From: Pseudoalteromonas rubra
GTDB taxonomy: Bacteria > Pseudomonadota > Gammaproteobacteria > Enterobacterales > Alteromonadaceae
Assembly (NCBI RefSeq): GCF_000238295.3
Contig: NZ_AHCD03000034.1
Location: 186,001-250,000, forward strand
Reading direction: 5' to 3'
Length of the DNA: 64,000 nt
In this document: positions 8,670 to 18,028 of the stretch, piece after piece
Layout: every line of letters starts with the position of its first letter
Position numbering within the stretch: the stretch's first letter is position 1
Translations under genes and position numbers: made by a program
Notes under the pieces: generated by a model
Seen by the model: only the letters and a program-made list of their open reading frames with translations
Databases searched by the model: none
Told to the model about the DNA's origin: nothing

Positions 8670-11141
8670 TTAGAACGTATTACTTATGTTAAAGCTGATG
8701 AAGTCAGTTTCATCATCTTCTTCTTTTTTCAGTGGGTAGGCAAAACTGATCAGCATAGGTCCCATAGGTGAGATCCACTGAACAGATAAGCCTGTAGATA
8801 CCCTGAACCGGCTTGGATCAGAGTAATCAGATAATGTTTTATACACATCAGGCGACAAGTTCGTGTAACGATCGGCATCGAACTCAGTATCCCAGACGTT
8901 CGCAGCGTCAATGAAGAAGCTGGTACGTACTGAGCTGGTATTTTCTTCTTCCAGGAAAGGTGTTGGTACAATCATCTCAATACCTGCAAGCGCTTTTGCG
9001 TTACCACCGATACGACCACCCTGGATCAGGTTATCAAACTGTGGATCGCCGCCAATCGAGCCTGGTACTGTACCATCCGGTAGTGGCGTGCCGCCAATTG
9101 AGGAAGGTGAACGCTGCAACGCACGTGGCAGGATCGTATTACGATCAAAGCCGCGTAGTTCCATTTCTGTGATGCGATAAAATTCCTGGAACGGCAAGGT
9201 TTGCTCGAAGCCATTGACTTCACCGTAACCGTTACCATAAGCAAGACCGGTACGCGCTGAGAATACCCAACGATGGTCATTACTGATTGGCCAGTAGAAA
9301 CGCGAGTCGTAATTCACTTTGAAGAAATTCAGATCTGAATTAGGTGTCGTGATCCTGAACGTGGCGCTTTGACGTGAACCGTCTGTCGGGAACATACCAC
9401 GGTTAACTGTGATCCGTGACCAGCCCACGCTTAGCTCATACTTGGTAAAGTCAAAACCGGCATCCGGGTTTTCCGGGTCGGTAAAGGCCAGTCGCATCAC
9501 CCGTGACTGTTCATAATCCGGGATACGATCCAGCTCTTCTTCAATCCAGCGTACACCAAAGTTAATGCGGTTAACCGCATCAATTGGGAAACCGAAGTTG
9601 GTACCAATACCATAGTTGGTCTGGTCATAATCAATCAGGCCCAGCTTAGAGCCATCAAAGTCGCTGTAGAAAATACTGCTGCCCTGTGACACACCATCTG
9701 GCGTAAAGTAAGGGTTTGTGTAAGAAACGGTGTAGCGCTTCGACCCCCGGCCTGTATTAATGTTAAACGCCAGCTGGTTACCTGTTCCGAGGAAGTTAGA
9801 CTCACTCACGCCCACGTTAAATTGCAAACCACCATATGAACCATATGCCACACCGGCCTGGAAACTACCTGCTGGCTGCTCTTTAACTTTAAAGTCAACA
9901 TCGACCTGATCGTCAACACCCGGAATTGGCTTGACTTCAAAGTCAACGCTTTCCATATAAGGCAGACGCTGGATCTGTAACTTTGAGCGCTCAAGGCTTT
10001 GGTTAGATAACCAGGCGCCTTCAAGCTGTGTCATTTCACGACGAACAACATGGTCAGCAGTCACCTGGTTACCATTGACCGCAATACGGCGCACATAAAC
10101 ACGTTTGCCAGGGTCAACTGCCAGGGTCAGTTTCACTTCTTTGCTTTCGTCATCAATGTCAGGCACGGTACGCACCTCGGCATTGGCATAACCAAAACGC
10201 GCGAGGTAACTTTTGATAAATTCTTCGGTGGCAGTCACAATTGAGCCGTTATAAAGCTCACCGCTTCTTAACGGCACTACGCTGCGGATCAATTCTTCCC
10301 GACCCAGCAGGTCCCCGATGAATTCAAAGTCTTTCACCATGTACTGCTCACCTTCGGTGAGGTTAGCGGTCACATAGACAGACTCTCGCTCCGGGCTTAC
10401 AGACACCTGAGTCGAGTCAATATTGAAACGCAGGTAACCACGGTCCAGATAGTAACTGCGGATTTTTTCCAGATCGCCTTCAATGGTTTGTTTCTGGTAG
10501 CGGTCGCTCGACAGGAATTTCCACCAGGGTAAATCTTGCTGCGATTCAACCAGTTTCAACAACTCTTCATCGGAGAACAGTTCGTTACCAACCAGGTTGA
10601 TCTGTCTGACCGACGCCGCGTCACCTTCATCGAAGTCCAGCTTCAGTCTTACCCGGTTACGTGGCAGCTCAACAATGGTCATCTCAATCTTAGCGTTGTA
10701 CTTACCGATACTATGGAAGAACTCGATAAGGCCTTTCTCAACGCTATCAATAACCGTTCTGTCTAAGGTTTCACCGGCACGGATATTTTGCTGATCTAAG
10801 CTTTCCTGAAGCTGCTCATCTTTGATGTCTTTGTTACCATCAAATTCAATTGAGGCAATCGTCGGACGTTCTTTAACCTTGAAAATAACCTGATTACCAT
10901 CACGATATGCAGCGATATCATCAAAGTGGCCTGATGCAAACAGCGCCTTAATCGTCTTCGACACCGTATAGTCATCAACTTGATCACCCACGTTGATAGG
11001 AATGTGTGTTAACGCAGCGCCCAGCGCAACGCGCTGCAGGCCTTCAACTTTCAAATCTTCTACGATAAAGGAGTTTTGCCCAAGAGCAGCAAAGCTCGCG
11101 CCCAGTAAACTCGTTACAGCTAAATGTTTTTTTATAGGCAT
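8670..11141 (-). CDS. bamA: Outer membrane protein assembly factor BamA
   Basis: Essential Omp85 insertase that folds beta-barrel proteins into the outer membrane. 823 residues. A signal peptide at 1-21 (ends near FAALGQ) is followed by five POTRA repeats (about 24-425; the first begins FIVEDLKVEGLQRVALGA) and a 16-stranded barrel. The conserved loop-6 motif appears as MELRGFDRN, and the protein ends FISFNISNTF with the terminal aromatic expected of an outer-membrane barrel. rseP-bamA-skp-lpxD is the usual order. The 67-bp gap to rseP shows no terminator. Confidence 0.98.
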   Translation of the reverse strand: MPIKKHLAVTSLLGASFAALGQNSFIVEDLKVEGLQRVALGAALTHIPINVGDQVDDYTVSKTIKALFASGHFDDIAAYRDGNQVIFKVKERPTIASIEFDGNKDIKDEQLQESLDQQNIRAGETLDRTVIDSVEKGLIEFFHSIGKYNAKIEMTIVELPRNRVRLKLDFDEGDAASVRQINLVGNELFSDEELLKLVESQQDLPWWKFLSSDRYQKQTIEGDLEKIRSYYLDRGYLRFNIDSTQVSVSPERESVYVTANLTEGEQYMVKDFEFIGDLLGREELIRSVVPLRSGELYNGSIVTATEEFIKSYLARFGYANAEVRTVPDIDDESKEVKLTLAVDPGKRVYVRRIAVNGNQVTADHVVRREMTQLEGAWLSNQSLERSKLQIQRLPYMESVDFEVKPIPGVDDQVDVDFKVKEQPAGSFQAGVAYGSYGGLQFNVGVSESNFLGTGNQLAFNINTGRGSKRYTVSYTNPYFTPDGVSQGSSIFYSDFDGSKLGLIDYDQTNYGIGTNFGFPIDAVNRINFGVRWIEEELDRIPDYEQSRVMRLAFTDPENPDAGFDFTKYELSVGWSRITVNRGMFPTDGSRQSATFRITTPNSDLNFFKVNYDSRFYWPISNDHRWVFSARTGLAYGNGYGEVNGFEQTLPFQEFYRITEMELRGFDRNTILPRALQRSPSSIGGTPLPDGTVPGSIGGDPQFDNLIQGGRIGGNAKALAGIEMIVPTPFLEEENTSSVRTSFFIDAANVWDTEFDADRYTNLSPDVYKTLSDYSDPSRFRVSTGLSVQWISPMGPMLISFAYPLKKEEDDETDFISFNISNTF

Positions 11142-11208
11142 TTTATTATCTTTATCCTTTACAGCTTACGGCGAACAGTGCGCCTCAATTGCTATCGCAC
11201 CTTGCGGC

Positions 11209-12561
11209 CTAAAGCCTCGATACATCGTTAAGTAGTGCAAAACAAGTTAGCGCCAGGAGCACAACTGCACCCACCTTGTAGCCTAACTCTTGTGTCTTTT
11301 CAGAGACCGGTTTTTTGCGAATAAGTTCAATAAAGTAATACATTAAGTGCCCGCCATCTAAGACCGGCAGGGGTAAAAGGTTGAAAACCCCCAGGTTGAC
11401 GCTAATTAATGCCAAAAAGCCTAAAAATGCGACAAACCCATAACTCACACTATTTCCGGCCCCAACAGCAATGCCAACCGGCCCACTGAGATTTTTAACC
11501 GACACCTGACCGGTCAATAAATTACCAATCATCTCAAAACTGAGCGCAGTTAAGTCGTAGGTCTTTTTAACGCCCAGCACGATACTATCGAATACCCCGT
11601 ATTGTCTAGTTTCAATATACCCTTTCGGCCAGGGCTCAAGCACAGGGACTACGCCCAGGTAGCCAATTAGTATCCCTTGATTGTCTTCACGACCCTGGGG
11701 CGTCGGGTAAAGGTCAACCTCAACACCCGCTCTTTGCACAACTAAATGACTGCGTTGTTGCGCTGAGGTTTGAACGAGCTGAACAAATTGTTCCCAGGAG
11801 TCGAGCGTTTCATTGTTATAACGCAGCAGTTTATCCCCAACCGCTAAACCGCCTTGCTCAGCAGCAGAGCCTGACGCTATTTGCGCAATTTCCAGTTTCA
11901 GATTAGGACGATACGGTTGGATACCCACTGACGTCAAAGGCGGCACATCTTGCTCATCCAGTCGCCACTCACGGGTATCTAGCTGACGCAAGGCGAGCTG
12001 GCCCTGACTGTCCTGAACTTTGAGGATAACTTGCGATTCACCCAGTCCACCCATCAACGCAAAAGTGACTTCCTGCCAGGACTGAACGACCTCGTCATCG
12101 ACACTGATAATCCGATCGCCCGGTTGTACCTGAGCCTGAGCCGCAATGCTACTGTCGGTTACCTTCCCGACAACGGGCTTGGCATTCTGAACGCCAACCA
12201 TATACATCAGAGCGAGGGCAAAAATAGCGAAAAGGAAGTTCGCAAGCGGTCCGGCGGCTGAAATGGCAATTCTGGACAGGACGGGTTTGTTGTTAAATGA
12301 CAGATGGTGTTCTGAAGCCGGCACCTCGTCCACACGTTCGTCCAGCATACGAACGTAGCCGCCCAAAGGAATGGCAGCAATGACATATTCAGTACCGAGC
12401 TTGTCATACCAACGGATCAAAGGTTTACCAAAACCAATTGAGAATCTGAGTACTTTCACGCCGGCTTTTCTGGCAACCCAAAAATGGCCATATTCATGTA
12501 CAGCCACCAAGATCCCCAGTGCGACAATGAAAGAACCCAGGTTCCAGAAAAATTCCAACAT
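11209..12561 (-). CDS. rseP: Site-2 intramembrane metalloprotease RseP
   Basis: Zinc protease of the inner membrane that cuts the anti-sigma factor RseA after DegS, releasing sigma-E in envelope stress. 450 residues. The zinc motif is HEYGH (His22, Glu23, His26) in the first membrane helix; two periplasmic PDZ domains span roughly 115-300. The third zinc ligand lies in NLLPLPVLDGGH (LDG motif), with further helices at the C-terminus. It is next to bamA, whose misassembly is the signal that activates this pathway. Confidence 0.97.
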   Translation of the reverse strand: MLEFFWNLGSFIVALGILVAVHEYGHFWVARKAGVKVLRFSIGFGKPLIRWYDKLGTEYVIAAIPLGGYVRMLDERVDEVPASEHHLSFNNKPVLSRIAISAAGPLANFLFAIFALALMYMVGVQNAKPVVGKVTDSSIAAQAQVQPGDRIISVDDEVVQSWQEVTFALMGGLGESQVILKVQDSQGQLALRQLDTREWRLDEQDVPPLTSVGIQPYRPNLKLEIAQIASGSAAEQGGLAVGDKLLRYNNETLDSWEQFVQLVQTSAQQRSHLVVQRAGVEVDLYPTPQGREDNQGILIGYLGVVPVLEPWPKGYIETRQYGVFDSIVLGVKKTYDLTALSFEMIGNLLTGQVSVKNLSGPVGIAVGAGNSVSYGFVAFLGFLALISVNLGVFNLLPLPVLDGGHLMYYFIELIRKKPVSEKTQELGYKVGAVVLLALTCFALLNDVSRL

Positions 12562-12569
12562 AGTGACTC

Positions 12570-13757
12570 CTACTTACTGATCAGTTCCCTGGCAAGTCTG
12601 CGGGCTTGCGCATCCTGTGCCATTATCGCGTCCAAAGAGTGTAAAGGTTCGAGGTGGCAACGTTCAAGCACTTCAGCATTTATGCGATAAATATCACAAA
12701 AACCGATTTGCTCATTCAAAAAGGCCGCGACGGCAATTTCGTTCGCCGCATTCAGGGTCGTTGTGGCCGACTGGCCGCTACGACACGCATCGATTGCCAG
12801 TTTTAAGTTGGGATAGCGGTTGAAATCAGGTTTGGTAAAGGTGAAATCGACAATATCCGCAAAATCGAGTGGCTTAACGCCCGCTTCGATCCGTTCAGGG
12901 TAAGCCAGACCATAAGCAATGGGAGTCCGCATATCAGGCTGACCCATTTGCGCAATCACAGAGCCGTCTATGTATTGCACCATGGAGTGGATCATGCTCT
13001 GTGGATGGATAACCACTTCAATGTCGTCAGCCTGGCAATGAAACAGCCACTTTGCTTCGACAAACTCCAGCCCTTTGTTCATCATGGTCGCGGAGTCTAC
13101 AGAAATCTTCTGTCCCATTGACCAGTTAGGGTGTGCGACAGCCTCAGCCACGGTCACATCGGCCAGTGTATCAATGGCACGATTCAAAAAAGGGCCGCCG
13201 GAACCAGTGAGCAGGATTTTACGGATCCCCTGAGCATCAAGGGCCGTGCTAGTGCCCTTTTGCAAGGCATCAGGTAAACACTGAAAGATAGCATTGTGTT
13301 CACTGTCAATGGGCAGCAACGTCGCACCGTGGTGCTTTACTTTATCCATAAATAGCTGGCCTGACATGACCAGAGATTCCTTATTGGCCAGCAAGACCTT
13401 TTTGCCCTGCTCTACCGCCGCCAGTGTTGGCAACAATCCCGCCGCACCGACAATGGCCGACATCACAATGTCTACGTCAGGATGAGCAGCAATGTCACAC
13501 ATGGCCTGAGTGCCACAGAGCACTTCAGTCTGTTGGCTGTTGAGGGCTGCGCTTACTTCTCTGGCAGCGTCCTCAGCACCCATAACAACATAACGAGGCT
13601 GATGCTTCAGCGCTTGTTCGATAACCCGTTGAACATTACGTCCGGCAACCAGCGCAAAAACCTGATACTGTTCGCAATTTCGCTCAACAACATCCAGCGT
13701 TGATGTGCCAATAGAGCCCGTAGACCCCAAGATCACCAGGTTTTGCTTGTCACTCAT
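12570..13757 (-). CDS. dxr: 1-deoxy-D-xylulose 5-phosphate reductoisomerase
   Basis: Converts DXP to MEP using NADPH and a divalent metal: the committed step of non-mevalonate isoprenoid synthesis, which feeds undecaprenyl phosphate and quinones. 395 residues. The Rossmann motif is LGSTGSIGTSTLDVV. Metal and substrate blocks are LPIDSEHNAIFQCL and WSMGQKISVDSATMMNKGLE, followed by the flexible-loop region VVIHPQSMIHSM. It ends 9 bp before rseP and overlaps the cdsA stop by four bases. Confidence 0.98.
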   Translation of the reverse strand: MSDKQNLVILGSTGSIGTSTLDVVERNCEQYQVFALVAGRNVQRVIEQALKHQPRYVVMGAEDAAREVSAALNSQQTEVLCGTQAMCDIAAHPDVDIVMSAIVGAAGLLPTLAAVEQGKKVLLANKESLVMSGQLFMDKVKHHGATLLPIDSEHNAIFQCLPDALQKGTSTALDAQGIRKILLTGSGGPFLNRAIDTLADVTVAEAVAHPNWSMGQKISVDSATMMNKGLEFVEAKWLFHCQADDIEVVIHPQSMIHSMVQYIDGSVIAQMGQPDMRTPIAYGLAYPERIEAGVKPLDFADIVDFTFTKPDFNRYPNLKLAIDACRSGQSATTTLNAANEIAVAAFLNEQIGFCDIYRINAEVLERCHLEPLHSLDAIMAQDAQARRLARELISK

Positions 13758-14620
13758 AGTGTCACCGTCCAGGCGTACAACAAGGCAAAAATCGGGGCTG
13801 CTGCTGTTAAACTATCGATACGGTCAAGAATACCGCCATGTCCTGGTAGACATTTGCCCGAGTCTTTTAACCCAGCTTCACGTTTAAACATGCTTTCCAG
13901 CAAATCACCGACAGCAGAAAACAATGCAATCACAACGGTTAACCCTGCATACAATAGCCACTGGTGTTGCGCTACGTCGCTGCAGTAGCAGAAAATAACC
14001 ACAAACACGACAGACGTCAGTAAACCGCCAATCAACCCTTCAATCGTTTTATTGGGGCTGACGTTGGGCATCAACTTGTGTTTGCCAAAATTCTTACCGG
14101 CAAAGTAGGCGCCTATGTCTGCACTCCAGACAATGCCCAGCACCACCATGATTAACACTGAGCCATATTGCTCTGCCTGATGATACTCTGCACTGCGCAG
14201 CACATTCAGTGCCAGCCAAAGTGGAATTAAGGTCAAGAAGCCGGCGATGGTACGCATGATCATACCTTCATTCCAGGCTTTCGCCATACGCGGGTAATTC
14301 ATAACCAGCACGGTTGCAACCAGCCACCAGGCCGCTGCAAGGGTAAAGACGTAGTTTGCATCGGCGACCAGACGTCCCTGGTGCCAGAGCTCTGTGATTG
14401 GCCAGTGGGTATGAAGAACCGCCAGAACCGCGGCCATCATGACAACATAAATGCCTTTATGCAGGCGATTAGTCAGGCCGATAAAGGCCGCCCATTCCCA
14501 GGCACCCATCAGGATAATGGCGCCGGCAATCACGCTAAATAAATTCAGCGGTGTAAAAAACACCAATAGTAAAGCCAGTGGCGCCAGCACCACCGACGTC
14601 ATAACACGTTGTTTTAACAA
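13754..14620 (-). CDS. cdsA: Phosphatidate cytidylyltransferase
   Basis: Makes CDP-diacylglycerol from phosphatidic acid and CTP, the branch point for all membrane phospholipids; polytopic inner-membrane protein. The start is best placed at a TTG at 14620: it has AAAGG 8 bases upstream and gives LLKQRVMTSVVLAPLAL, matching family N-termini. The ATG at 14686 would overlap uppS heavily and add 22 unlikely residues. About 288 residues with eight or so membrane segments. The CDP-alcohol signature is seen as SAVGDLLESMFKREAGLKDS with the preceding KTIEGLIGG. It follows uppS by 11 bp. Confidence 0.95.
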   Translation of the reverse strand: MLKQRVMTSVVLAPLALLLVFFTPLNLFSVIAGAIILMGAWEWAAFIGLTNRLHKGIYVVMMAAVLAVLHTHWPITELWHQGRLVADANYVFTLAAAWWLVATVLVMNYPRMAKAWNEGMIMRTIAGFLTLIPLWLALNVLRSAEYHQAEQYGSVLIMVVLGIVWSADIGAYFAGKNFGKHKLMPNVSPNKTIEGLIGGLLTSVVFVVIFCYCSDVAQHQWLLYAGLTVVIALFSAVGDLLESMFKREAGLKDSGKCLPGHGGILDRIDSLTAAAPIFALLYAWTVTL

Positions 14621-14631
14621 ATTTTGTACCT

Positions 14632-15405
14632 TTAACTTGTTGTTTTGCTCTCGGCGAGTAATTGTTTTATTTGTTCGCCGGTACAACCGAAACGTCGTTC
14701 TCTCGAAACGTAACAGGCAAGCGCTTCAGAAAACGCTTCTTCATTAAAGTCTGGCCATAATGTTTCGGTAAAGTAGAGCTCAGCATACGCTGCCTGCCAC
14801 AGTAAGAAATTACTAATGCGGTAATCTCCACCGGTGCGGATCAATAGATCAAGCGGGCTTTGGTCCGCCATGGTCAGCTGTGACGAAATCGCCTCTTCTG
14901 TAATATCGCTCGCCTGGATGGCGCCTTCAGCGACCTGCTCAGCCAAAGATTGAGCAGCCTGCACAATATCCCAACGACCGCCGTAGTTAGCCGCGATGTT
15001 CAACTTGAGTCCCGAATTGTGCTCGGTTAACTGTTCTGCATCGACCACTTTTTGCTGCAACCCGGCTGGGAAGCGCGAGATATCTCCGATGATTGACAGC
15101 TTCACATTGTTTTTATGGAGCTTCTTAACTTCTTTACTCAATACAAACAGGAATAATTCCATCAAAGTGCTGACTTCGTCCTCTGGACGACGCCAGTTTT
15201 CACTACTGAAAGCGAACAACGTCAATGACTCTATCCCTAGCTTAGAGCAAAACTGCACAGCATTGCGAACTGAATCTACCCCTTTTTTGTGTCCATATGC
15301 ACGGGGACGCTTACGCGCCTGAGCCCAGCGGCCATTTCCGTCCATAATGATAGCGACATGTTTGGGCAGAGATTGCTGTGAAATTGCGTCAGCGGTTAAA
15401 ATCAT
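14632..15405 (-). CDS. uppS: Undecaprenyl diphosphate synthase (cis-prenyltransferase)
   Basis: Condenses eight isopentenyl units onto farnesyl diphosphate to make the C55 carrier for peptidoglycan and O-antigen; cytoplasmic. 257 residues. The catalytic Asp lies in VAIIMDGNGRWAQ; other conserved blocks are LTLFAFSSENWRRP, LIRTGGDYRISNFLLWQ and ELYFTETLWPDF. It starts shortly after a strong terminator that ends the frr transcript, so a promoter near 15406-15482 is likely. Confidence 0.97.
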   Translation of the reverse strand: MILTADAISQQSLPKHVAIIMDGNGRWAQARKRPRAYGHKKGVDSVRNAVQFCSKLGIESLTLFAFSSENWRRPEDEVSTLMELFLFVLSKEVKKLHKNNVKLSIIGDISRFPAGLQQKVVDAEQLTEHNSGLKLNIAANYGGRWDIVQAAQSLAEQVAEGAIQASDITEEAISSQLTMADQSPLDLLIRTGGDYRISNFLLWQAAYAELYFTETLWPDFNEEAFSEALACYVSRERRFGCTGEQIKQLLAESKTTS

Positions 15406-15419
15406 AATGCCTATTTAAG

Positions 15420-15455
15420 TAAAAAAAAACGCCGTCTAGTATACCTTAGACGGCG
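15420..15455 (-). terminator. Rho-independent terminator after frr
   Basis: A perfect 9-bp stem, CGCCGTCTA / TAGACGGCG (15430-15438 with 15447-15455), has an 8-nt loop and on the minus strand is followed by nine T (A-run 15421-15429). It separates frr from uppS. Confidence 0.9.
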
Positions 15456-15482
15456 CTGCAAACCTAATAAATTTGTGGCTGC

Positions 15483-16040
15483 TTAGATTTCCATCAGCTC
15501 TGCTTCTTTAGCGCTCAGCTGAGTGTCCATCTCTTTGATAAACTTATCAGTTAGCTTCTGGATCTCGTCTTCTGCCTGACGTGCTTCGTCCTCAGAAATC
15601 TCTTTATCCTTCAGCAGTGATTTCACGTCACCGTTGGCGTCACGACGAATGTTACGAACCGCAACACGGCCGCCTTCAACTTCGCCACGTACGATTTTGA
15701 TCAGGTCCTTACGACGCTCTTCCGTCAACGGAGGAAGTGGTACACGGATAACCGTACCCGCAGACATTGGGTTAAGGCCCAAATCAGACGCCATGATCGC
15801 TTTTTCTACCGCTTGTGCCAAAGACTTGTCAAATACGCTGATAGCCAGTGTACGTGAATCTTCTACTGTCACGTTAGCAACCTGATTAAGCGGCGTGTCA
15901 GCACCGTAGTAAGATACAGAAATGCCATCAAGCAATGCCGGGTGTGCACGGCCAGTACGGATTTTAGATAGCTGGCTTGCCAGCGCAGCTACGCTTTTTG
16001 TCATGCGCTCTTGCGCATCTTTTTTAATATCATCAATCAC
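15483..16040 (-). CDS. frr: Ribosome recycling factor
   Basis: Splits post-termination ribosomes together with EF-G. 185 residues, exact family size. It is a three-helix bundle with a short beta domain: N-terminal MIDDIKKDAQERMTKSV, SKIRTGRAHPALLDGI (conserved tip of helix 1), IRVPLPPLTEERRKDL, and a basic VAVRNIRRDAN block. It lies 84 bp after pyrH, the standard order rpsB-tsf-pyrH-frr. Confidence 0.98.
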   Translation of the reverse strand: MIDDIKKDAQERMTKSVAALASQLSKIRTGRAHPALLDGISVSYYGADTPLNQVANVTVEDSRTLAISVFDKSLAQAVEKAIMASDLGLNPMSAGTVIRVPLPPLTEERRKDLIKIVRGEVEGGRVAVRNIRRDANGDVKSLLKDKEISEDEARQAEDEIQKLTDKFIKEMDTQLSAKEAELMEI

Positions 16041-16124
16041 AGTGCTATCCTATTCTTTACTGTATTAATCGGACTCAGCTTGCAGGTTAAGTTGCTGGTG
16101 TAGCCAGCCAATGCGCCAGAGCGC

Positions 16125-16865
16125 TTACTCTGCAGCTGGTTGTGTACTGATTAACGTACCTTCTTCTTCACCCATGATAACCCGCTTTAATGCGCCAGGC
16201 TTGTTCATGTTGAATACGCTCAAAGGCATGTTGTGGTCACGGGCCAGCGTAAATGCCGCCAGGTCCATCACCTTTAATTCTCTTTCAATCACTTCATTGT
16301 ACGTCAGGTGACGGTGTAATTCTGCATCCGGGTTTTTCACTGGGTCATCACTGAATACGCCGTCTACTTTGGTCGCTTTGATAACAGTGTCAGCTTCAAT
16401 TTCAATACCGCGCAAACAAGCCGCTGAATCAGTTGTGAAGAACGGGTTACCGGTACCCGCAGAGAAGATAACCACACGGCCTGATTTCAGTAAGCTGATT
16501 GCTTCCGCCCAGTTATACGCATCACAAACACCATTCAGAGGAATGGCAGACATCAGACGTGCATTCACAAATGCTCTGTGCAGCGCATCGCGCATTGCCA
16601 GGCCATTCATCACAGTTGCCAGCATGCCCATGTGATCGCCCACTACGCGATTCATGCCCGCTTCGGCTAACGAGCCGCCACGTAAGAAGTTACCGCCGCC
16701 GATAACCAAACCCACTTCTACGTCGAGTTCTACAAGTTCTTTTATTTCTTGGGCCATACGATCCAATACTTTAGGATCGATTCCAAAGCCTTCATCTCCC
16801 ATCAAAGCTTCGCCGCTAAGTTTAAGAAGAACGCGTCTAAAAACAGGTTTTCGATTGATAGTCAT
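16125..16865 (-). CDS. pyrH: UMP kinase
   Basis: Phosphorylates UMP to UDP, the entry to all pyrimidine nucleotides; hexameric cytoplasmic enzyme of the amino-acid kinase family. 246 residues. The P-loop-like block is RVLLKLSGEALMG; GLVIGGGNFLRG and GTGNPFFTTDSAACLRG are the UMP- and ATP-site motifs. It begins 150 bp after tsf, across a gap holding two hairpins, and is followed by frr. Confidence 0.97.
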   Translation of the reverse strand: MTINRKPVFRRVLLKLSGEALMGDEGFGIDPKVLDRMAQEIKELVELDVEVGLVIGGGNFLRGGSLAEAGMNRVVGDHMGMLATVMNGLAMRDALHRAFVNARLMSAIPLNGVCDAYNWAEAISLLKSGRVVIFSAGTGNPFFTTDSAACLRGIEIEADTVIKATKVDGVFSDDPVKNPDAELHRHLTYNEVIERELKVMDLAAFTLARDHNMPLSVFNMNKPGALKRVIMGEEEGTLISTQPAAE

Positions 16866-16896
16866 AATTTCCGGGCCAAATTAAAAGTGAGATACA

Positions 16897-16938
16897 AAAT
16901 AACCGCGCTTATGAAAGACATAAATGCGCGGTTATTTT
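16897..16938 (-). terminator. Hairpin between tsf and pyrH, possible terminator/attenuator
   Basis: Twelve-base arms AAATAACCGCGC and GCGCGGTTATTT surround a 17-nt loop and end in a short T-rich tract on the minus strand. The arrangement is near symmetrical, so it could act in either direction. It lies just before the pyrH start, so partial read-through from rpsB-tsf is likely. Confidence 0.55.
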
Positions 16939-16952
16939 AGAGAATTTTGTGC

Positions 16953-16997
16953 AGTGACGCAAAAGCAAATCTCATCTCGAGGGGGCTTTTGCATCAC
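16953..16997 (-). terminator. Hairpin just downstream of tsf
   Basis: Arms GTGACGCAAAAGC and GCTTTTGCATCAC pair with one mismatch around a loop of about 18 nt, 20 bp past the tsf stop. There is no clear T-run, so it may be an mRNA-stabilising or processing hairpin instead of an intrinsic terminator. Confidence 0.4.
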
Positions 16998-17015
16998 TTA
17001 ATCACCTAAGCGTGA

Positions 17016-17867
17016 TTATTCGCCTTTAGCAGCCGCGATTTGAGCAGCAACTTCAGCAGCGAAGTCTTCTTCTTTCTTCTCGATACCTTCACCTACTTCA
17101 AGGCGAATGAATGAAGAAACAGAAGCACCTTTTTCTTTCAGGTACTCACCAACAGACTTCTTAGGCTCCATGATGAAAGCCTGACCAGTAAGAGAGATCT
17201 CACCAGTGAACTTCTTCATGCGGCCAACAACCATTTTCTCAGCGATTTCAGCAGGCTTGCCTTCGTTCATTGCGATTTCAACCTGAACCGCTTTTTCTTT
17301 CTCTACAACCTCAGCAGGTACATCTTCTGGGTTTAGGTAGTCAGGCTTAGAAGCAGCAACGTGCATTGCAACGTGCTTCAGCGTTTCTTCGTCAGCTTCA
17401 CCAGTTACAACAACACCGATACGGTCGCCGTGACGGTAAGCAGAGATGTTTGCACCATCGATGTACTCAACGCGACGTACGTTGATGTTTTCACCGATTT
17501 TAGCAACTAGTGCAACACGCGTTTCTTCGAACTTAGCTTTCAAAGTCTCGATGTCTGTCTTAGCTTCAGTAGCAGCGTCAAGAACAGTGTTTGCAAAACC
17601 CAGGAAGTTTTCGTCTTTAGCAACGAAGTCAGTTTGACAGTTAACTTCAAGAAGTGCAGCGAAACCTTCACCTTGCTTGATAAGGATTGTACCTTCAGCA
17701 GCAATGTTACCAGCTTTTTTAGCCGCTTTAGCAGCACCGCTCTTACGCATGTTTTCGATAGCTAGATCGATGTCACCGTTAGTTTCAGTTAGTGCTTTTT
17801 TACAATCCATCATGCCAGCGCCAGTGCGCTCGCGAAGTTCTTTAACTAGGGCAGCAGTTACAGCCAT
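17016..17867 (-). CDS. tsf: Elongation factor Ts
   Basis: Nucleotide exchange factor that recharges EF-Tu with GTP. 283 residues, standard. The UBA-like N-terminus AALVKELRERTGAGMMDCKKAL is followed by the TDFVAKDENF core motif that contacts EF-Tu and by the C-terminal dimerisation module. Codon use is strongly biased to abundant codons, as expected for a highly expressed gene. It follows rpsB by 161 bp in the classical rpsB-tsf operon. Confidence 0.98.
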   Translation of the reverse strand: MAVTAALVKELRERTGAGMMDCKKALTETNGDIDLAIENMRKSGAAKAAKKAGNIAAEGTILIKQGEGFAALLEVNCQTDFVAKDENFLGFANTVLDAATEAKTDIETLKAKFEETRVALVAKIGENINVRRVEYIDGANISAYRHGDRIGVVVTGEADEETLKHVAMHVAASKPDYLNPEDVPAEVVEKEKAVQVEIAMNEGKPAEIAEKMVVGRMKKFTGEISLTGQAFIMEPKKSVGEYLKEKGASVSSFIRLEVGEGIEKKEEDFAAEVAAQIAAAKGE

Positions 17868-18028
17868 TAGAATATCCTCAATTCTGAATTCGGTTTTTTG
17901 ATAAGCGAATTACCGCTTGTAAAGAATATCAAGTCTTCGGAAAAATAAGATGAAGACTTGATGACAGCTTAGTGCGTTACAACCGGCCACCCGCACACAT
18001 TGTTGCCAGTGGCACGGTTTGTAATCTA